From positions 1,128,850-1,150,564 of the forward strand of contig BFEA01000107.1 in the NCBI GenBank assembly GCA_003427395.1: DNA of 21,715 nucleotides, written 5' to 3'. The notes under the pieces are model-generated. The model had not been told where the DNA came from, ran no database searches, and saw only the letters and a list, made by a program, of their open reading frames with translations. The translations under genes were made by a program, and so were the position numbers. The DNA comes from Chara braunii (taxonomy: Eukaryota > Streptophyta > Charophyceae > Charales > Characeae). Shown here piece by piece: positions 8,659-18,090 of this stretch (its first letter is position 1; each line of letters opens with the position of its first letter).

Positions 8659-8904
8659 ATAATTGACAACAAAAAACAAACAAACATTCACTCTGAAACT
8701 TATATTATTCAGTCATTAAATAAACTCATTAACACATTCGATACTGATACTGATGCAAAAATATTCCCACACCTTTCTCCATATAATCGTGGTCATATAG
8801 GAAAATCAGATAGACGTATTCCAGTCTCAAAATCTGAATGCATAAAACATATTATTTATTACATAATCAAAGATTCTTGCTTCATTTTAGTTATGTTTGA
8901 TAAA
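8659..8904 (+). pseudogene. Helitron pre-Rep conserved segment
   Basis: This is an open stretch between TAA at 8656 and TAA at 8905. It contains IFPHLSPYNRGH followed by a Ser-Arg-rich segment and a short His/Tyr-rich helix. The pattern Phe-Pro-x-Leu-Phe/Ser-Pro-x-Gly/Arg-Gly is the signature at the start of the Helitron-like N-terminal domain, normally just upstream of the HUH region. The next readable block begins near 9098, about where the family places it. Confidence 0.65.
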
Positions 8905-9097
8905 TAAGCTATCGAATGTAGCTATACCATGTCTCACATCACATGCACAACCAACCCACATATACACGAACCTACAACACATATATGTAGAAAAGATTTA
9001 GAAATAGTTTTATAAAATAAACAACGAAGATTATGTGGTCATGAACCTCTCGCAGTCAATGACGCTGCAAAAAAAATTATTACATCATGTTGAATAT

Positions 9098-9527
9098 GCT
9101 TCATCTTCTGTTTGGGGCAACAATGAAGAATAACGAATGCATCGTCAATAAGTTTTTGCAACATTGGATAAACTTGGTCAACCAACAATTTTTCTAACAT
9201 TAATTAATAATAGAGGAACAACTTTCACAATGACCTCATATACAAGACTAAAATATATATATATATATATATATACATATCGTATATCATAAATAAAAGA
9301 ACCAGCATTACAAGATATCTACATGATTGTTTGATAGATTGATAACAATGTTTTTTAAATATATTATAGAATGTGATAATACAACATTATCACCAACCAG
9401 AAAGTTTAAATTATTTGGATATACTGATGCTCATATAGGAATGGTCAAAACACAAGGATGTGATACACTATATTTGCATTGTCTTCTTTGGGTAAAAGAT
9501 GCACCGAAACACAACTACAGAATATGA
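9098..9527 (+). pseudogene. Helitron Rep, HUH region (first His changed)
   Basis: The frame read from about 9098 contains FATLDKLGQPTIFLTL, matching the Helitron segment before the nuclease core, with internal TAA at 9149 and another stop near 9131. A (TA)n run (9252-9274) follows. The frame at 9327-9527 reads FDRLITMFFKYII, then KFKLFGYTDAHIGMVKTQGC and LYLHCLLWVKDAP. In active Rep proteins the last part is His-hydrophobic-His, the metal-binding HUH motif. Here the first His position (9471-9473) is TAT, Tyr, and the second (9477-9479) is CAT, His. The Glu usually found before the Gln-Gly pair reads Lys. Confidence 0.8.
9252..9274. repeat. (TA)n microsatellite inside the Rep remnant
   Basis: A TA run lies between two readable Rep blocks that are in different frames. 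Expansion or slippage here could account for part of the break. Confidence 0.9.
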
Positions 9528-9795
9528 AAAATATACAAAACACGAAAATACATTTACACAAATACCCACTTTTACAGAAAATATAGTTAAAACACATTTA
9601 CCTATTGATATAAATACCATACCTTGACCTAAATTTTACAATGTAGCAAGTTTTTAAACAATTAATATTCCACTATTTACACTCAAAACATCTTTTCGAA
9701 AAAATCAAACAGACTGTATCCTTATAGAACAAAAAAAAACAAAATGTATATATGGTAAATAAGAAAAAGGTGTACAATACATAGCACGTTCAACA

Positions 9796-10725
9796 TTGCT
9801 TCAAACATCTAAACACAAAACGCGTACCGTATATCAACAAATCAATCCACCAAAAACTTTTTATATTCACCCTGTAATGATCAAATTATTATTGAATATG
9901 CCAAATAGTTTACAACAACTAAGTGATGATGAAAATAACCTTAAACATAATAAAATTGCACTAATTCTTTTAACTCGAATCCATCATTAGGCACATACCC
10001 CTTCATGTTTCAAAAAATTACGTTCTAGTGATAACAGAAAAAATTGTCGATATTTATACCCTCGTACATGTATAGAAAAAATGATGATGAAAAATGATTG
10101 AATACAAATTTCTCGACCATTCAGACAATGAATATATATCAATGATTTTAATGACATTATACTATCTACATTCAAAGCAAATCATGACATACAAGTTTTA
10201 ATAGGAGGACAAAAAAATGTCTAAAGAGTTTTTTATGTAATTAGTTATACGACAAAAGATCAACATCAAGTTGACATCAATACAACTCTTGCTCTTGCCG
10301 CATTCGATGCTCGACAAGAAAATGAACAAGGAAAAAACAAACCACTTAAATACAAAACAAAAGCAAGAAGACAAATTTTATCACAAGTTTATATATTAAT
10401 CAACAAACAAGAGATTGCTGCACTACTTTGTGCCTTAAACATTTTAGCACATAGTTGCATATACAAAAGTCATTCATTTAAAAGAATACTTATTAAACAA
10501 ATGTTGAAACAATTACTAAAGGAAACAGAAATCATTTGTAAAATTGAAAAAGAATAAAATACATATATTATAAATTCTTTATTTGATGATTATATATATA
10601 GACCACAAAAATATCAAATCTTTATTTATACGAATTCTCAATGCTACATTTTCGTTCTAACTAAACAACGTCCACACAAAATGAACGTCTGTTTTACAAA
10701 AAACACCAACAATATGAAAAAAAAT
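9796..10725 (+). pseudogene. Helitron Rep, two-tyrosine region
   Basis: A single frame can be followed for about 310 codons with only five stops (TAG 9988, TGA 10099, TGA 10129, TAA 10222, TAA 10555). It reads a Cys-Arg-x-x-x-Pro-Arg motif (Cys codon 10045), then NDFNDIILSTFKANHDIQVL, then RVFYVISYTTKDQ, then NKQEIAALLCALNILAHS and YKSHSFKRI. These follow the Rep domain in order. The Tyr-x3-Tyr pair, which would attach covalently to DNA in an active Rep, is intact at 10234-10236 and 10246-10248. The end (DDYIYRP...) matches the region leading to the linker. This is the best-preserved block of the element. Confidence 0.85.
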
Positions 10726-11024
10726 GCATAAGACAATATAAATATCTATATAAACCAATAATACCACATAACATTCGAATATATGATTTGCCAAAATGTG
10801 AATTTGAAGATGCGAAAAATAAACATGCACGAACAACTTTACTCATTTTTAAACTATTTAGAAAAATTAAAGATTTAAGCGAATGCAATCAATCACGATG
10901 TTCAAAATTTGAAAATTTTAAAACACAAATGTCTTCTCTTATATTGCCAATATACAATAACATGCAAAAATTTTATATTGCCAGAATCAAAACTTCAAAA
11001 ACACGAATTGAGCGGTTATTATAA
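10695..11024 (+). pseudogene. Helitron Rep-to-helicase linker
   Basis: After a frame change near 10695 the reading continues through KHQQYEKKC, then IIPHNIRIYDLP, then KNKHARTTLLIFKLFRKIKDL. This resembles the conserved Helitron segment between Rep and helicase, where a Pro-rich stretch is followed by Arg/Lys-Tyr/His-Ala-Arg and a hydrophobic Leu-Phe-Lys-Pro/Leu-Trp/Phe-Arg helix. The 349-bp duplication begins inside this block, so its last third is present twice. Confidence 0.6.
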
Positions 11025-11545
11025 AAAACAAAATATGAAAACGATACTAATATTGATAGTGACTACAATTCAAACGACAACGATTCTAAATTACTAATGG
11101 ACAATATTTCAAAAGATAATGAATACGAATTGTTTCATAACATCAACAACAAATATTTTTTGTAAGATTCTGAAACAATATATACAACAAATAATTCTTA
11201 AACTATTTAGAAAAATTAAAGATTTAAGCGAATGCAATCAATCACGATGTTCAAAATTTGAAAATTTTAAAACACTAATGTCTTCTCTTATGTTGCAAAT
11301 ATACAATAACATGCAAATTTTTATATTGCCAGAATCAAAACTTCAAAAACACGAATTGAGCGGTTATTATAAAAAACAAAATATGAAAACGATACTAATA
11401 TTGATAGTGACTACAATTCAAACGACAACGATTCTAAATTACTAATGGACAATATTTCAAAAGATAATGAATACGAATTGTTTCATAANATCNACAACAA
11501 ATATTTTTTGTAAGATTCTGAAACAATATATACAACAAATAATTT
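10851..11545. repeat. 349-bp direct tandem duplication containing Ns
   Basis: The sequence starting AAACTATTTAGAAAAATTAA at 10851 repeats from 11200 to about 11545, almost base for base. I see only a handful of differences, including indels near 10968/11317. Two undetermined bases (11489, 11493) lie in the second copy. High identity in an otherwise decayed element means either a recent duplication or an assembly error. Confidence 0.9.
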
Positions 11546-11904
11546 AAACAACCCATTAATTTATCGAACAACAAAAACAATTATATCAGATAATAAATTA
11601 AATGAAGAATTACAAATAACAAATATTATGCACCAAACAACGATATTGAGAACAAATAAATAAAAAAATATTGTGAATTTTACTAAAGATCAAATAAACA
11701 ATTTTAAAAAACAGCAAAATAAATTATACACTCATAAAAAATTGGCTTAAATCAAATCTTTGAATAAATATGAACAAAAATAAAATATATATTAAAAAAC
11801 AAAAATTAAGTAGAAAAGAATAAAGATATCAACGACTATCCATCAATCTCGGACATATGACAATAGTTTAAAATCACAAAACCACAATATATCGCGTTTG
11901 CATT
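11546..11904 (+). other. AT-rich Helitron interior, no motif seen
   Basis: This is A-rich, multiply stopped sequence between the linker duplication and the helicase. By position it should encode the weakly conserved region upstream of the helicase. I cannot match anything in it. Confidence 0.4.
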
Positions 11905-13020
11905 GGTCGAAAAATCACTGTTATTAAGTTGACAATTACAAACAATTGATTCAGAAACAAATGAAAAAATATCATTGGATAAAATGAAAACACAAATTCA
12001 AAAACATCAACTACTAATGTATCTTAGTGGAGAACGCAGAACTGGAAAACCACATGTTGTAAATATAATAGAAACATTTTGTAAACAAATGAGAAAATGA
12101 AAAAACAATTGCAAAAACATCTATAACATAAAAAAAAACGGTTTTAATCAAAGGACAAACTCTGCATAGTTGGATAGGAATGAACAGTCGTGATAAATCA
12201 AATGCAAATAATCAAACAACCGTACAAGGAGTTCCAGTATTGAACATAAATCAAGCATTATTAGTTATAGATGAAGTTAGTATGCTAAGCAAAAAAATGT
12301 TCGTACAAATAGATTACATACTTAGAAAAGTCTGAAAAATTGATTTACCATTTTGTGGTTTAAATATGTTTTGTTTATGTAATCATTTTCAGATGCCACC
12401 TGTCCAAGGAATTTCATTATATTAGAAACCATCTTCAGAATTAACAACTAAACCATATGGTGCTGCAGCATAAGACATATGGTTATTATTTAAAACAATA
12501 GTAATACTGAACGAAAACATTCTATTTAAAAAAGACAATGAATAGGGAAAGGGATGTAATAAGGCTATAAAAGGATTATGGACAAAATAATTTCGAAATA
12601 TTATCAATACACGACACCTTTTAACTCCTGCTAACAAAGATTGAGTTATCGAAAATCGATTAGAAAAAAAAGATAACATACACAATATTTTACAAGGCAT
12701 ATATATTTTTAATAATAAAATAATAACAACAACTCCAACATAACTCACTTCAGACAACGATACACGCACTGCACTCATTCGTACATACACAAAACACGAA
12801 AGTCAAAATCTTCAAAAAAATCATTATCCAATAATAATTTTAACAGATTTTGAGAAACATTACAACAAAAAACAAACGATGATACAAACTATATAATGTC
12901 ACTTCCAGATAACAAATTTAATCGATATCCACCATATATTAACGTAGAACATGTACCTTAAGTCCATCACAATTCTCATTCGTATTGGCATTTGCCACAA
13001 CATGTTATAAAGTACAATGA
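11905..13020 (+). pseudogene. Helitron PIF1-like SF1 helicase
   Basis: The helicase part unwinds DNA ahead of Rep. One frame (to 12099) carries motif I as LSGERRTGKPH (12023-12055), where active enzymes have Gly-x-Gly-Gly-Thr-Gly-Lys-Ser/Thr. A second frame (12138-12740) carries motif Ia (GQTLHSWIGM), motif II ALLVIDEVSMLS (12255-12290, the DEVSM Walker B of PIF1 enzymes), and motif III PFCGLN...FQMPPVQG (Gln codon 12390). It then reads IWLLFKTIVILNENI and NTRHLLTPAN. A third frame at 12970-13017 reads FVLAFATTCYKVQ, like the motif VI segment Ala-Met/Phe-Ala-x-Thr-x-x-Lys-x-Gln. Stops include TGA 12333 and TAG 12423. Confidence 0.85.
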
Positions 13021-13025
13021 TAAAT

Positions 13026-14129
13026 ATTAACATCCTTAGTAATTGATTGGTTTTCAAAATCCACTAAAAAAACTAGAAAACATTATGTAGAACAAAAATG
13101 ATATATTCTGGTTTTCAGAGTCATTAACAGAAAAATATTACCAATATTAAAATCATTTATTAATGATTTATGAATGTTTGTTAAAGCTGACATATCAATC
13201 ATTGAAGAAGATAAAAAATTACATGAAATCGCAAAGAAATTATTGAAAAAAAAATATATAATTTAAATGTTTGAAAGCACTTTAGAAAAACATCTAACAT
13301 ATACATCAAATTTAACAAAATAACAATAACTATAATGATATATTCGCTATAAACTTTGAAATACAATATAACACAAATACAAATAAAAATATATTTAATA
13401 AACAAAATGCACAACATCATATAATATTAAAAAATATTGTCACAGATGAAAAAACCATTAATTTACAAAAATGATGTATTTCATTTAACTTAATGGTTAA
13501 ATAGCGGTAATATAAACGAATACATGAATTTAATAATGCAAAACTACAAATTAGTGTTAACAGGTGATGATTGTTTTTATACATGTTACATCCTACCAAA
13601 TGATTTTACAAAGACACAACAGTATCTTGCAATAAAAATGAATAATAAACCTTCATGCATCTTCCATCAATTTTTCTTCCCATATCATATTAATGGTAAT
13701 CACTAGACTTTACGATATATTAATTTACTACAACCTTTCACAGTCTTTTAAGATAGTAAAAAAAAAAAAAACAACGAAAAATTTAAAAAAATACAAAGAT
13801 GGTTTTTTATACAAACAAATATAACCAATCAATAATCACTCTATATTGATGGACCTGTTCAATATAATCAATTTGATAATGGACTAGTCACATTACTAAT
13901 GATACGACATTTATTACTTCCAAATCCACAACAACATGTTAATGACCTTAATGAAAAAAATATGATGTATTACAGATCTTTCTAAGATAACGAACTACAA
14001 ATATACCAACTACAAGAAATATAGTCACACCCACATAAACAATATACACCACAAAAATATATTTGCAAATTATTATGCATATAACAAATACAATAGAAAA
14101 ATAAACAAATGCACTTAAAATAACATAAA
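13026..14129. other. AT-rich spacer, one short unassigned frame
   Basis: No family is recognisable. The frame from 13834 to 13980 is open for about 50 codons, with a balanced composition (IDGPVQYNQFDNGLV, then a Leu-rich and an Asn-rich part). It could be the last trace of the Helitron C-terminus or of another captured sequence. Frames elsewhere are short and Ile/Tyr/Asn-rich, as expected from AT-rich DNA. Confidence 0.4.
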
Positions 14130-14515
14130 ACATTTCACGTGCGTAGTACGACAAACGTATTCGCGCCCATTCACGTTCGCCCGAACGTGTTCGCGTGTTC
14201 GCGCGAACAGCTCCTGAACATGTTTGGGCGAAAATATTTTTTTTTTTCGTAAAAAAAATAAAAAAAATAAAAAAAATATTTTTAAATTTTAACTCATGAT
14301 TGACTATGAATTGAAATATGACTCCAAGGCAAAAGTTCCTTGTATTGTTATTTTGCATAACATATAGTTTTTTCAAAGTTTTCTGGGATTTATTTTTGTT
14401 TTTTTTTAATTAATATTTTTTATATTCGCGTTTGGAGAGTTTTTTATGCTTGTTTGCGTTCAGGCGACATGTTCACGTTCGCCCCTGAACGCGAACACGG
14501 TGCTACGTAGCATTT
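14130..14515. mobile_element. CpG-rich palindromic island, MITE-like
   Basis: Two CpG-dense blocks (about 14,138-14,230 and 14,445-14,512) flank an AT-rich core inside an AT-rich region. They contain CACGTTCG-CC-CGAACGTG (14172-14189), the perfect palindrome GTTCGCGCGAAC (14197-14208), the inverted pair GCGTTCAGG (14456-14464) and CCTGAACGC (14484-14492), and the perfect palindrome TGCTACGTAGCA (14501-14512). GTGTTCGCG near 14187 is inverted as CGCGAACAC at 14490-14498, and TTCACGTTCGCCC occurs directly at 14170 and 14472. Subterminal repeats with imperfect terminal inversion fit a small non-autonomous DNA transposon. The ends and target-site duplication are not resolved. Confidence 0.45.
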
Positions 14516-15014
14516 TACTTTCTTTTATTTTAATAAATTTATCAAAATAAAAATAAATAATAAATAACAAATAAATAATAATCATACAAAATGCCTTTCA
14601 AAAACTCTTGCGACTTTCCATTCGATTACATACAAAAACTTCCTAGAAATTTTTGCTTTGATAAACTTTTTAACCACCAATGAAAAATGTGCTCCTGTTC
14701 TTTACAATATGCTCTAAAACATAGTTGAAACAAACACCTATGCATAACATAAAAATCAATGTTAAATACTACTGCAAATTCTATTATACTTTTTTTTTTT
14801 AAACACACAAAGCGATTTTTTTTATTTTTTTTTTGTCTATCTCATTTTTATAGCATCATGGAAAATGGGCAATGATCTATGAAAACCAAAGACAACCAAC
14901 CAAACGATAATAATACTTTGTAAGTATTTATCTCTATTTCTATTAAAAAATAATTTATTCAAACAAACTACAACAATCATAACACAAAAAAAAAACAAAG
15001 TCACACAAACTGAA

Positions 15015-15050
<36 letters not shown>

Positions 15051-15074
15051 AAGTATCCTCGCACCTACGGGTGA
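14516..15074. other. AT-rich stretch with a splice donor-like site and (CT)n
   Basis: A short ATG frame (14591-14683) reads MPFKNSCDFPFDYIQKLP and stops after 30 codons. TTTG-GTAAGTATTT-type donor sequence occurs at 14920. A (CT)13 tract lies at 15020-15046. These may belong to the decayed gene downstream, but none is decisive. Confidence 0.3.
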
Positions 15075-15617
15075 AGAGGTCAAATCATCTACTCACCTAA
15101 ATCACCTCGTTTTCCTGTACGAGAAGTAAACACATTTGGATGTTCAATTATTATGCATGTGAAAGACGCTGGACCCATTTTCCAACTAAGAAAAAATTGG
15201 AACACTTGAGAAAAAAAAAAAAAATCAGAAAAAAAATAAATATATGTTCATTATTTCATACACAAATAAGAAATATAACCATATTTCTAATTTCATATTT
15301 ATATTCATCACTTGTATTTTTTTTTTTACAGATCAGATATTGAAACACTCAAAAGGAAACGTGAGCAAATTGATAAAGACATTTAACAAGTTCGAGATAT
15401 TTCAGAAAGAATACTCACAACAGTTGACAGTTGCAAAGATTGGATGACAGAGATATATGCGATAGGATAAAAAACGGATCTATCTATTGGACAAAAAACG
15501 ATTGTTATGTACACAGAAAAACGGATAACATTTTAAGGAGAAGATGTCTATTCAGCAAAAAGATTTATTAAACACATCAACACTCGACAACTTAGTAGAT
15601 GTATGAGAAAAAAACAT
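15075..15617 (+). pseudogene. decayed exon-like coding segments
   Basis: I do not recognise this protein. Two protein-like blocks share one frame. The first, 15075-15206, reads YSPKSPRFPVREVNTFGC and then IIMHVKDAGPIFQL. The second, 15333-15617, starts two bases after TTTTTTTTTTTACAG (acceptor-like, ending 15331) and reads SDIETLKRKREQIDKDI, then ISERILTTVDSCKDWMTEIY, then GEDVYSAKRFIKHINTRQL. The second block has three internal stops, all TAA (15384, 15468, 15534), before TGA at 15618. The composition is far from the surrounding Asn/Lys/Ile background, and a helical, possibly coiled-coil protein is suggested. The intron boundaries are inferred. Confidence 0.35.
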
Positions 15618-15762
15618 TGACAATGCAAGAAAAATGATATTCAAATACCTTAGAAAAACAATAATCTGGCACGTTAAAAAAAATCACCAACCGACACCAA
15701 TTAAAACCTCTTTACATTAAGAAAAAACAAGTCATAATTACAATGACTCTTTTAACAAAGAA

Positions 15763-16176
15763 ATGCCAACATTTAACACAAAATACAACAATCTAACACC
15801 GTCACTTGTAATAGGAAATATCACATCACATGTCGCTTATCCAACACCTCCACAAGAAACACCACAACCACTATCAATACCACCACCACCACCACCACCA
15901 CCACCACCACCACAATCAACAATAATAACAACAACAAAAAGAAGAAAAAAAAAACTTAATCACTATTGCTACATTAAAAAGCAGAAGCATCTAGACCATG
16001 TCCATACTAAAGATGACATTAACAAGAGTATCGGCGTAAGATGGACGAAAGACAATCTAGACCAACAACAAAGGACGCAGGGCGACGACAATCATCGTCA
16101 ACAAAAAAACGACATGGTTAAAGACTATCGCCTACATTTCAACGAGTGGATAACAATAGACTCACACAACCATTGA
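15763..16176 (+). CDS. Pro-rich ORF of unknown function, doubtful
   Basis: An ATG-started frame of 137 codons contains an 11-proline run encoded by a (CCA)n tract (15880-15913), followed by a Lys/Arg patch and a Gln/Asp-rich tail. No domain is recognised. An alternative frame from about 16029 to 16260 reads MDERQSRPTTKDAGRRQ and later ALVERDISPPIDPP, and looks at least as protein-like, so the true frame is uncertain. It lies in the same direction as the exon-like blocks upstream and could be their decayed continuation. Low-complexity sequence keeps several frames open here. Confidence 0.2.
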   Translation: MPTFNTKYNNLTPSLVIGNITSHVAYPTPPQETPQPLSIPPPPPPPPPPPQSTIITTTKRRKKKLNHYCYIKKQKHLDHVHTKDDINKSIGVRWTKDNLDQQQRTQGDDNHRQQKNDMVKDYRLHFNEWITIDSHNH

Positions 16177-16597
16177 CACCAGCCCATTACTTTGCAGACC
16201 CATTCCCCACCCAACCTCTAGCCTTGGTCGAAAGAGATATTAGCCCCCCAATTGACCCTCCCTCTCTCTCTATCTCTTTCACCACCAAAAAAAAAAAAAC
16301 CTAAATCACTAGTACAATTCTCAAGAAAAAACAAACCTCTCTCTCTCTCTCTCTCTCCCTCTCCCTCTCTCTCTGTGTGAGCTATTAATCTTTCCAAAAA
16401 AAATATTACAACATTTCAATAAATCATTTAGACCACAAAATCATCGTCACGCCGATTCGGCACATTTTCTATTTTTGCCACTCACGCATGTGTAGGCTAA
16501 CTGAAAAAGAACTTCAAATTCAATCAGTTTTCACACTAAAAAGACTATGTAAAAAAACCTAAAAATTGAAGTACAATATTTCAATTTTGCCATTCAG
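16177..16597. other. spacer with two (CT)n tracts and a small palindrome
   Basis: CT-rich tracts lie at 16258-16280 and 16336-16374. The 11-base palindrome GCCGATTCGGC lies at 16451-16461. No gene is seen apart from the possible tail of the alternative frame noted in the previous ORF. Confidence 0.5.

Positions 16598-16654
<57 letters not shown>
16598..16654. repeat. (CT)n microsatellite at composition boundary
   Basis: An almost pure CT tract of 57 bases has one TTT interruption near 16645. To its left the DNA is strongly AT-rich; to its right it is balanced. Confidence 0.95.
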
Positions 16655-18090
16655 GCTTTGGCAAGGTTGCCAAGCTATCCGGGAGTCACTGGGGAGCTAT
16701 GTTCTCCGATTTGTATCCCAGATTGAGAAAATTTTGGGCTTCTTGAAAAAAAAAAAAGGACGGGGCCGGTGGGATACAACAACGTACAATAGTTAAAAAA
16801 ATTTGGTTTAATGTGGTTTCCGGGTTGGACCGCTCCGAGGATTGACACCGTCAAGGAGCCGTTTTTGTTTTTTTTCCGATTAACCTTACCGGTGCAGGCC
16901 GTGTGACAGACTGTGGTAGCAGAGGCAGTATACTTTAGCAGTAGAACGAGCGGGTATTATGGATCGAGTATAACTAGCGATCTCTGCAACAAGGTAGATA
17001 GAACGAGGGGAATATGTAAGGCAAAGGGTTTATTAGATGAGAGGAAGAAGTGCTAGAGGTTTCGAATTACGAAAAATAGCGGGACAGGCGGGATGGTCAG
17101 AGGTCACGAACAGGGTAAGACCATGAAGGGAGGAGAAATGGCGGAAGGTGAAGGCGAATGGACAGGGAATGAGGTATTTGGAGGTATGCGTCAGACGTGT
17201 TTTTCAAATGCGATTAACACAGTAAGATCAGATAAGGGAAAAATGGCGGTAAGGGGAGATAGAGGTAGGATGGAAAGGGCAGAGACGACAGGGTTTTCGA
17301 GGGAAGGAAGGAGGGGGAGGGATGTGGCACACAACGAAGGGTTTTGGGGATTACGAGCATGAGGGTTCTGGGGTAGGTGACGAACACGTATAGACGCGGT
17401 AAGAAATTTGGAGAAACCAGTCCGAGACTGAGAATGAGTGGGTGTGGGGAGAGGTAGGGATAGGTTAGGAGCGTCACATAACTCAGAAGGATGATCCCTG
17501 ATGAGGATAATTATTTAAGAGGGGATGGTAGGTTGGTTGTCATCTCAGAGCTGAAAGGTGAGTTTCCTTGCAGCCGTCTGAAGAGACTGTCCTTGTACGC
17601 TGACAACGAAATATGTCGGGGCAGATCGTACCGAGGAGGAGCCGAAATACCATACGTCGTTGAGTCGTGGAAGAGACGTTTTTTTAGCTGGATGAACTTT
17701 GAAATATGAGATGTTCTGTTTGAAGTGAAGTAGCCAAGGGTGCAAGGTGGAGCGTGAAACGTGGATGCTTTACTCCTCTTCTCTCCTATCTTCTCCTTCC
17801 TTCGCGTCCACTTCTCTTCTTTCCTCTCCTCCTCTTACCTTGAACCTCTCTTTGCGTGGTAATCGTCGTATGTGATACTAAATCGGTGGCTACGGGTAGT
17901 GTGGGCTTCTCGGCCCAACGGACTGTGGAGCTCGATGTTAGGAGCACATCGGAATGAACGACGACTATAACTACTAGTGAGCGGTGAGCGAGCTCGGGAA
18001 GAGAGTTTTCATATGAAAGACGAGATCCCGACGGTAGTATACACTTAAGTGTCAGCGTGATCGTCTGAGGAATAAGGGTATACGTGCCGG
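16655..18090. other. balanced-composition spacer, no gene recognised
   Basis: This stretch has an inverted TGGCAA/TTGCCA pair near 16659, purine-rich sequence (about 17,090-17,370), an open frame at 17491-17709 without recognisable motifs, and a pyrimidine-rich patch (about 17,764-17,840). The frame at 17093-17362 (Gly/Arg/Glu-rich) follows the purine bias. Part of this region may be the 5' end of the retroelement downstream, but I see no boundary. Confidence 0.45.

Larger units (their letters stand above)
7397..13025 (+). mobile_element. eroded autonomous Helitron (Rep plus PIF1-like helicase)
   Basis: Helitrons are rolling-circle transposons whose single protein joins an HUH-type Rep nuclease to a PIF1-like SF1B helicase. 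On the plus strand, in the expected order, I can read an Arg/Gln/Asn/Glu-rich N-terminal repeat, the pre-Rep conserved segment, the HUH region, the two-tyrosine region, the conserved linker before the helicase, and helicase motifs I, Ia, II, III and a motif VI-like segment. Stops and frame changes break it throughout, and a 349-bp tandem duplication lies in the linker, so it cannot be active as it stands. I could not place the termini (5' TC and 3' CTRR with hairpin). The listed ends are the outermost recognisable coding, not element ends. Confidence 0.85.

Noticed and set aside
7397-13025. Possible non-standard genetic code, because the Helitron frames contain many TAA and TAG codons
   Set aside because: TGA occurs among the stops as well (10099, 10129, 12333), frames also shift, and catalytic residues are mutated, which fits decay better than reassignment.
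13948-14376. 142-codon minus-strand frame over the CpG island
   Set aside because: It is Phe/Ile/Val-rich sequence crossing T/A runs and the palindromes, with no motif.
16451-16461. GCCGATTCGGC hairpin as a Helitron 3' end
   Set aside because: No CTRR follows at the expected short distance, and it lies over 3 kb past the last helicase motif.
17093-17362. Gly/Arg/Glu-rich 89-codon frame
   Set aside because: Its composition follows the purine-rich strand, and I see no conserved motif or continuity with the downstream element.
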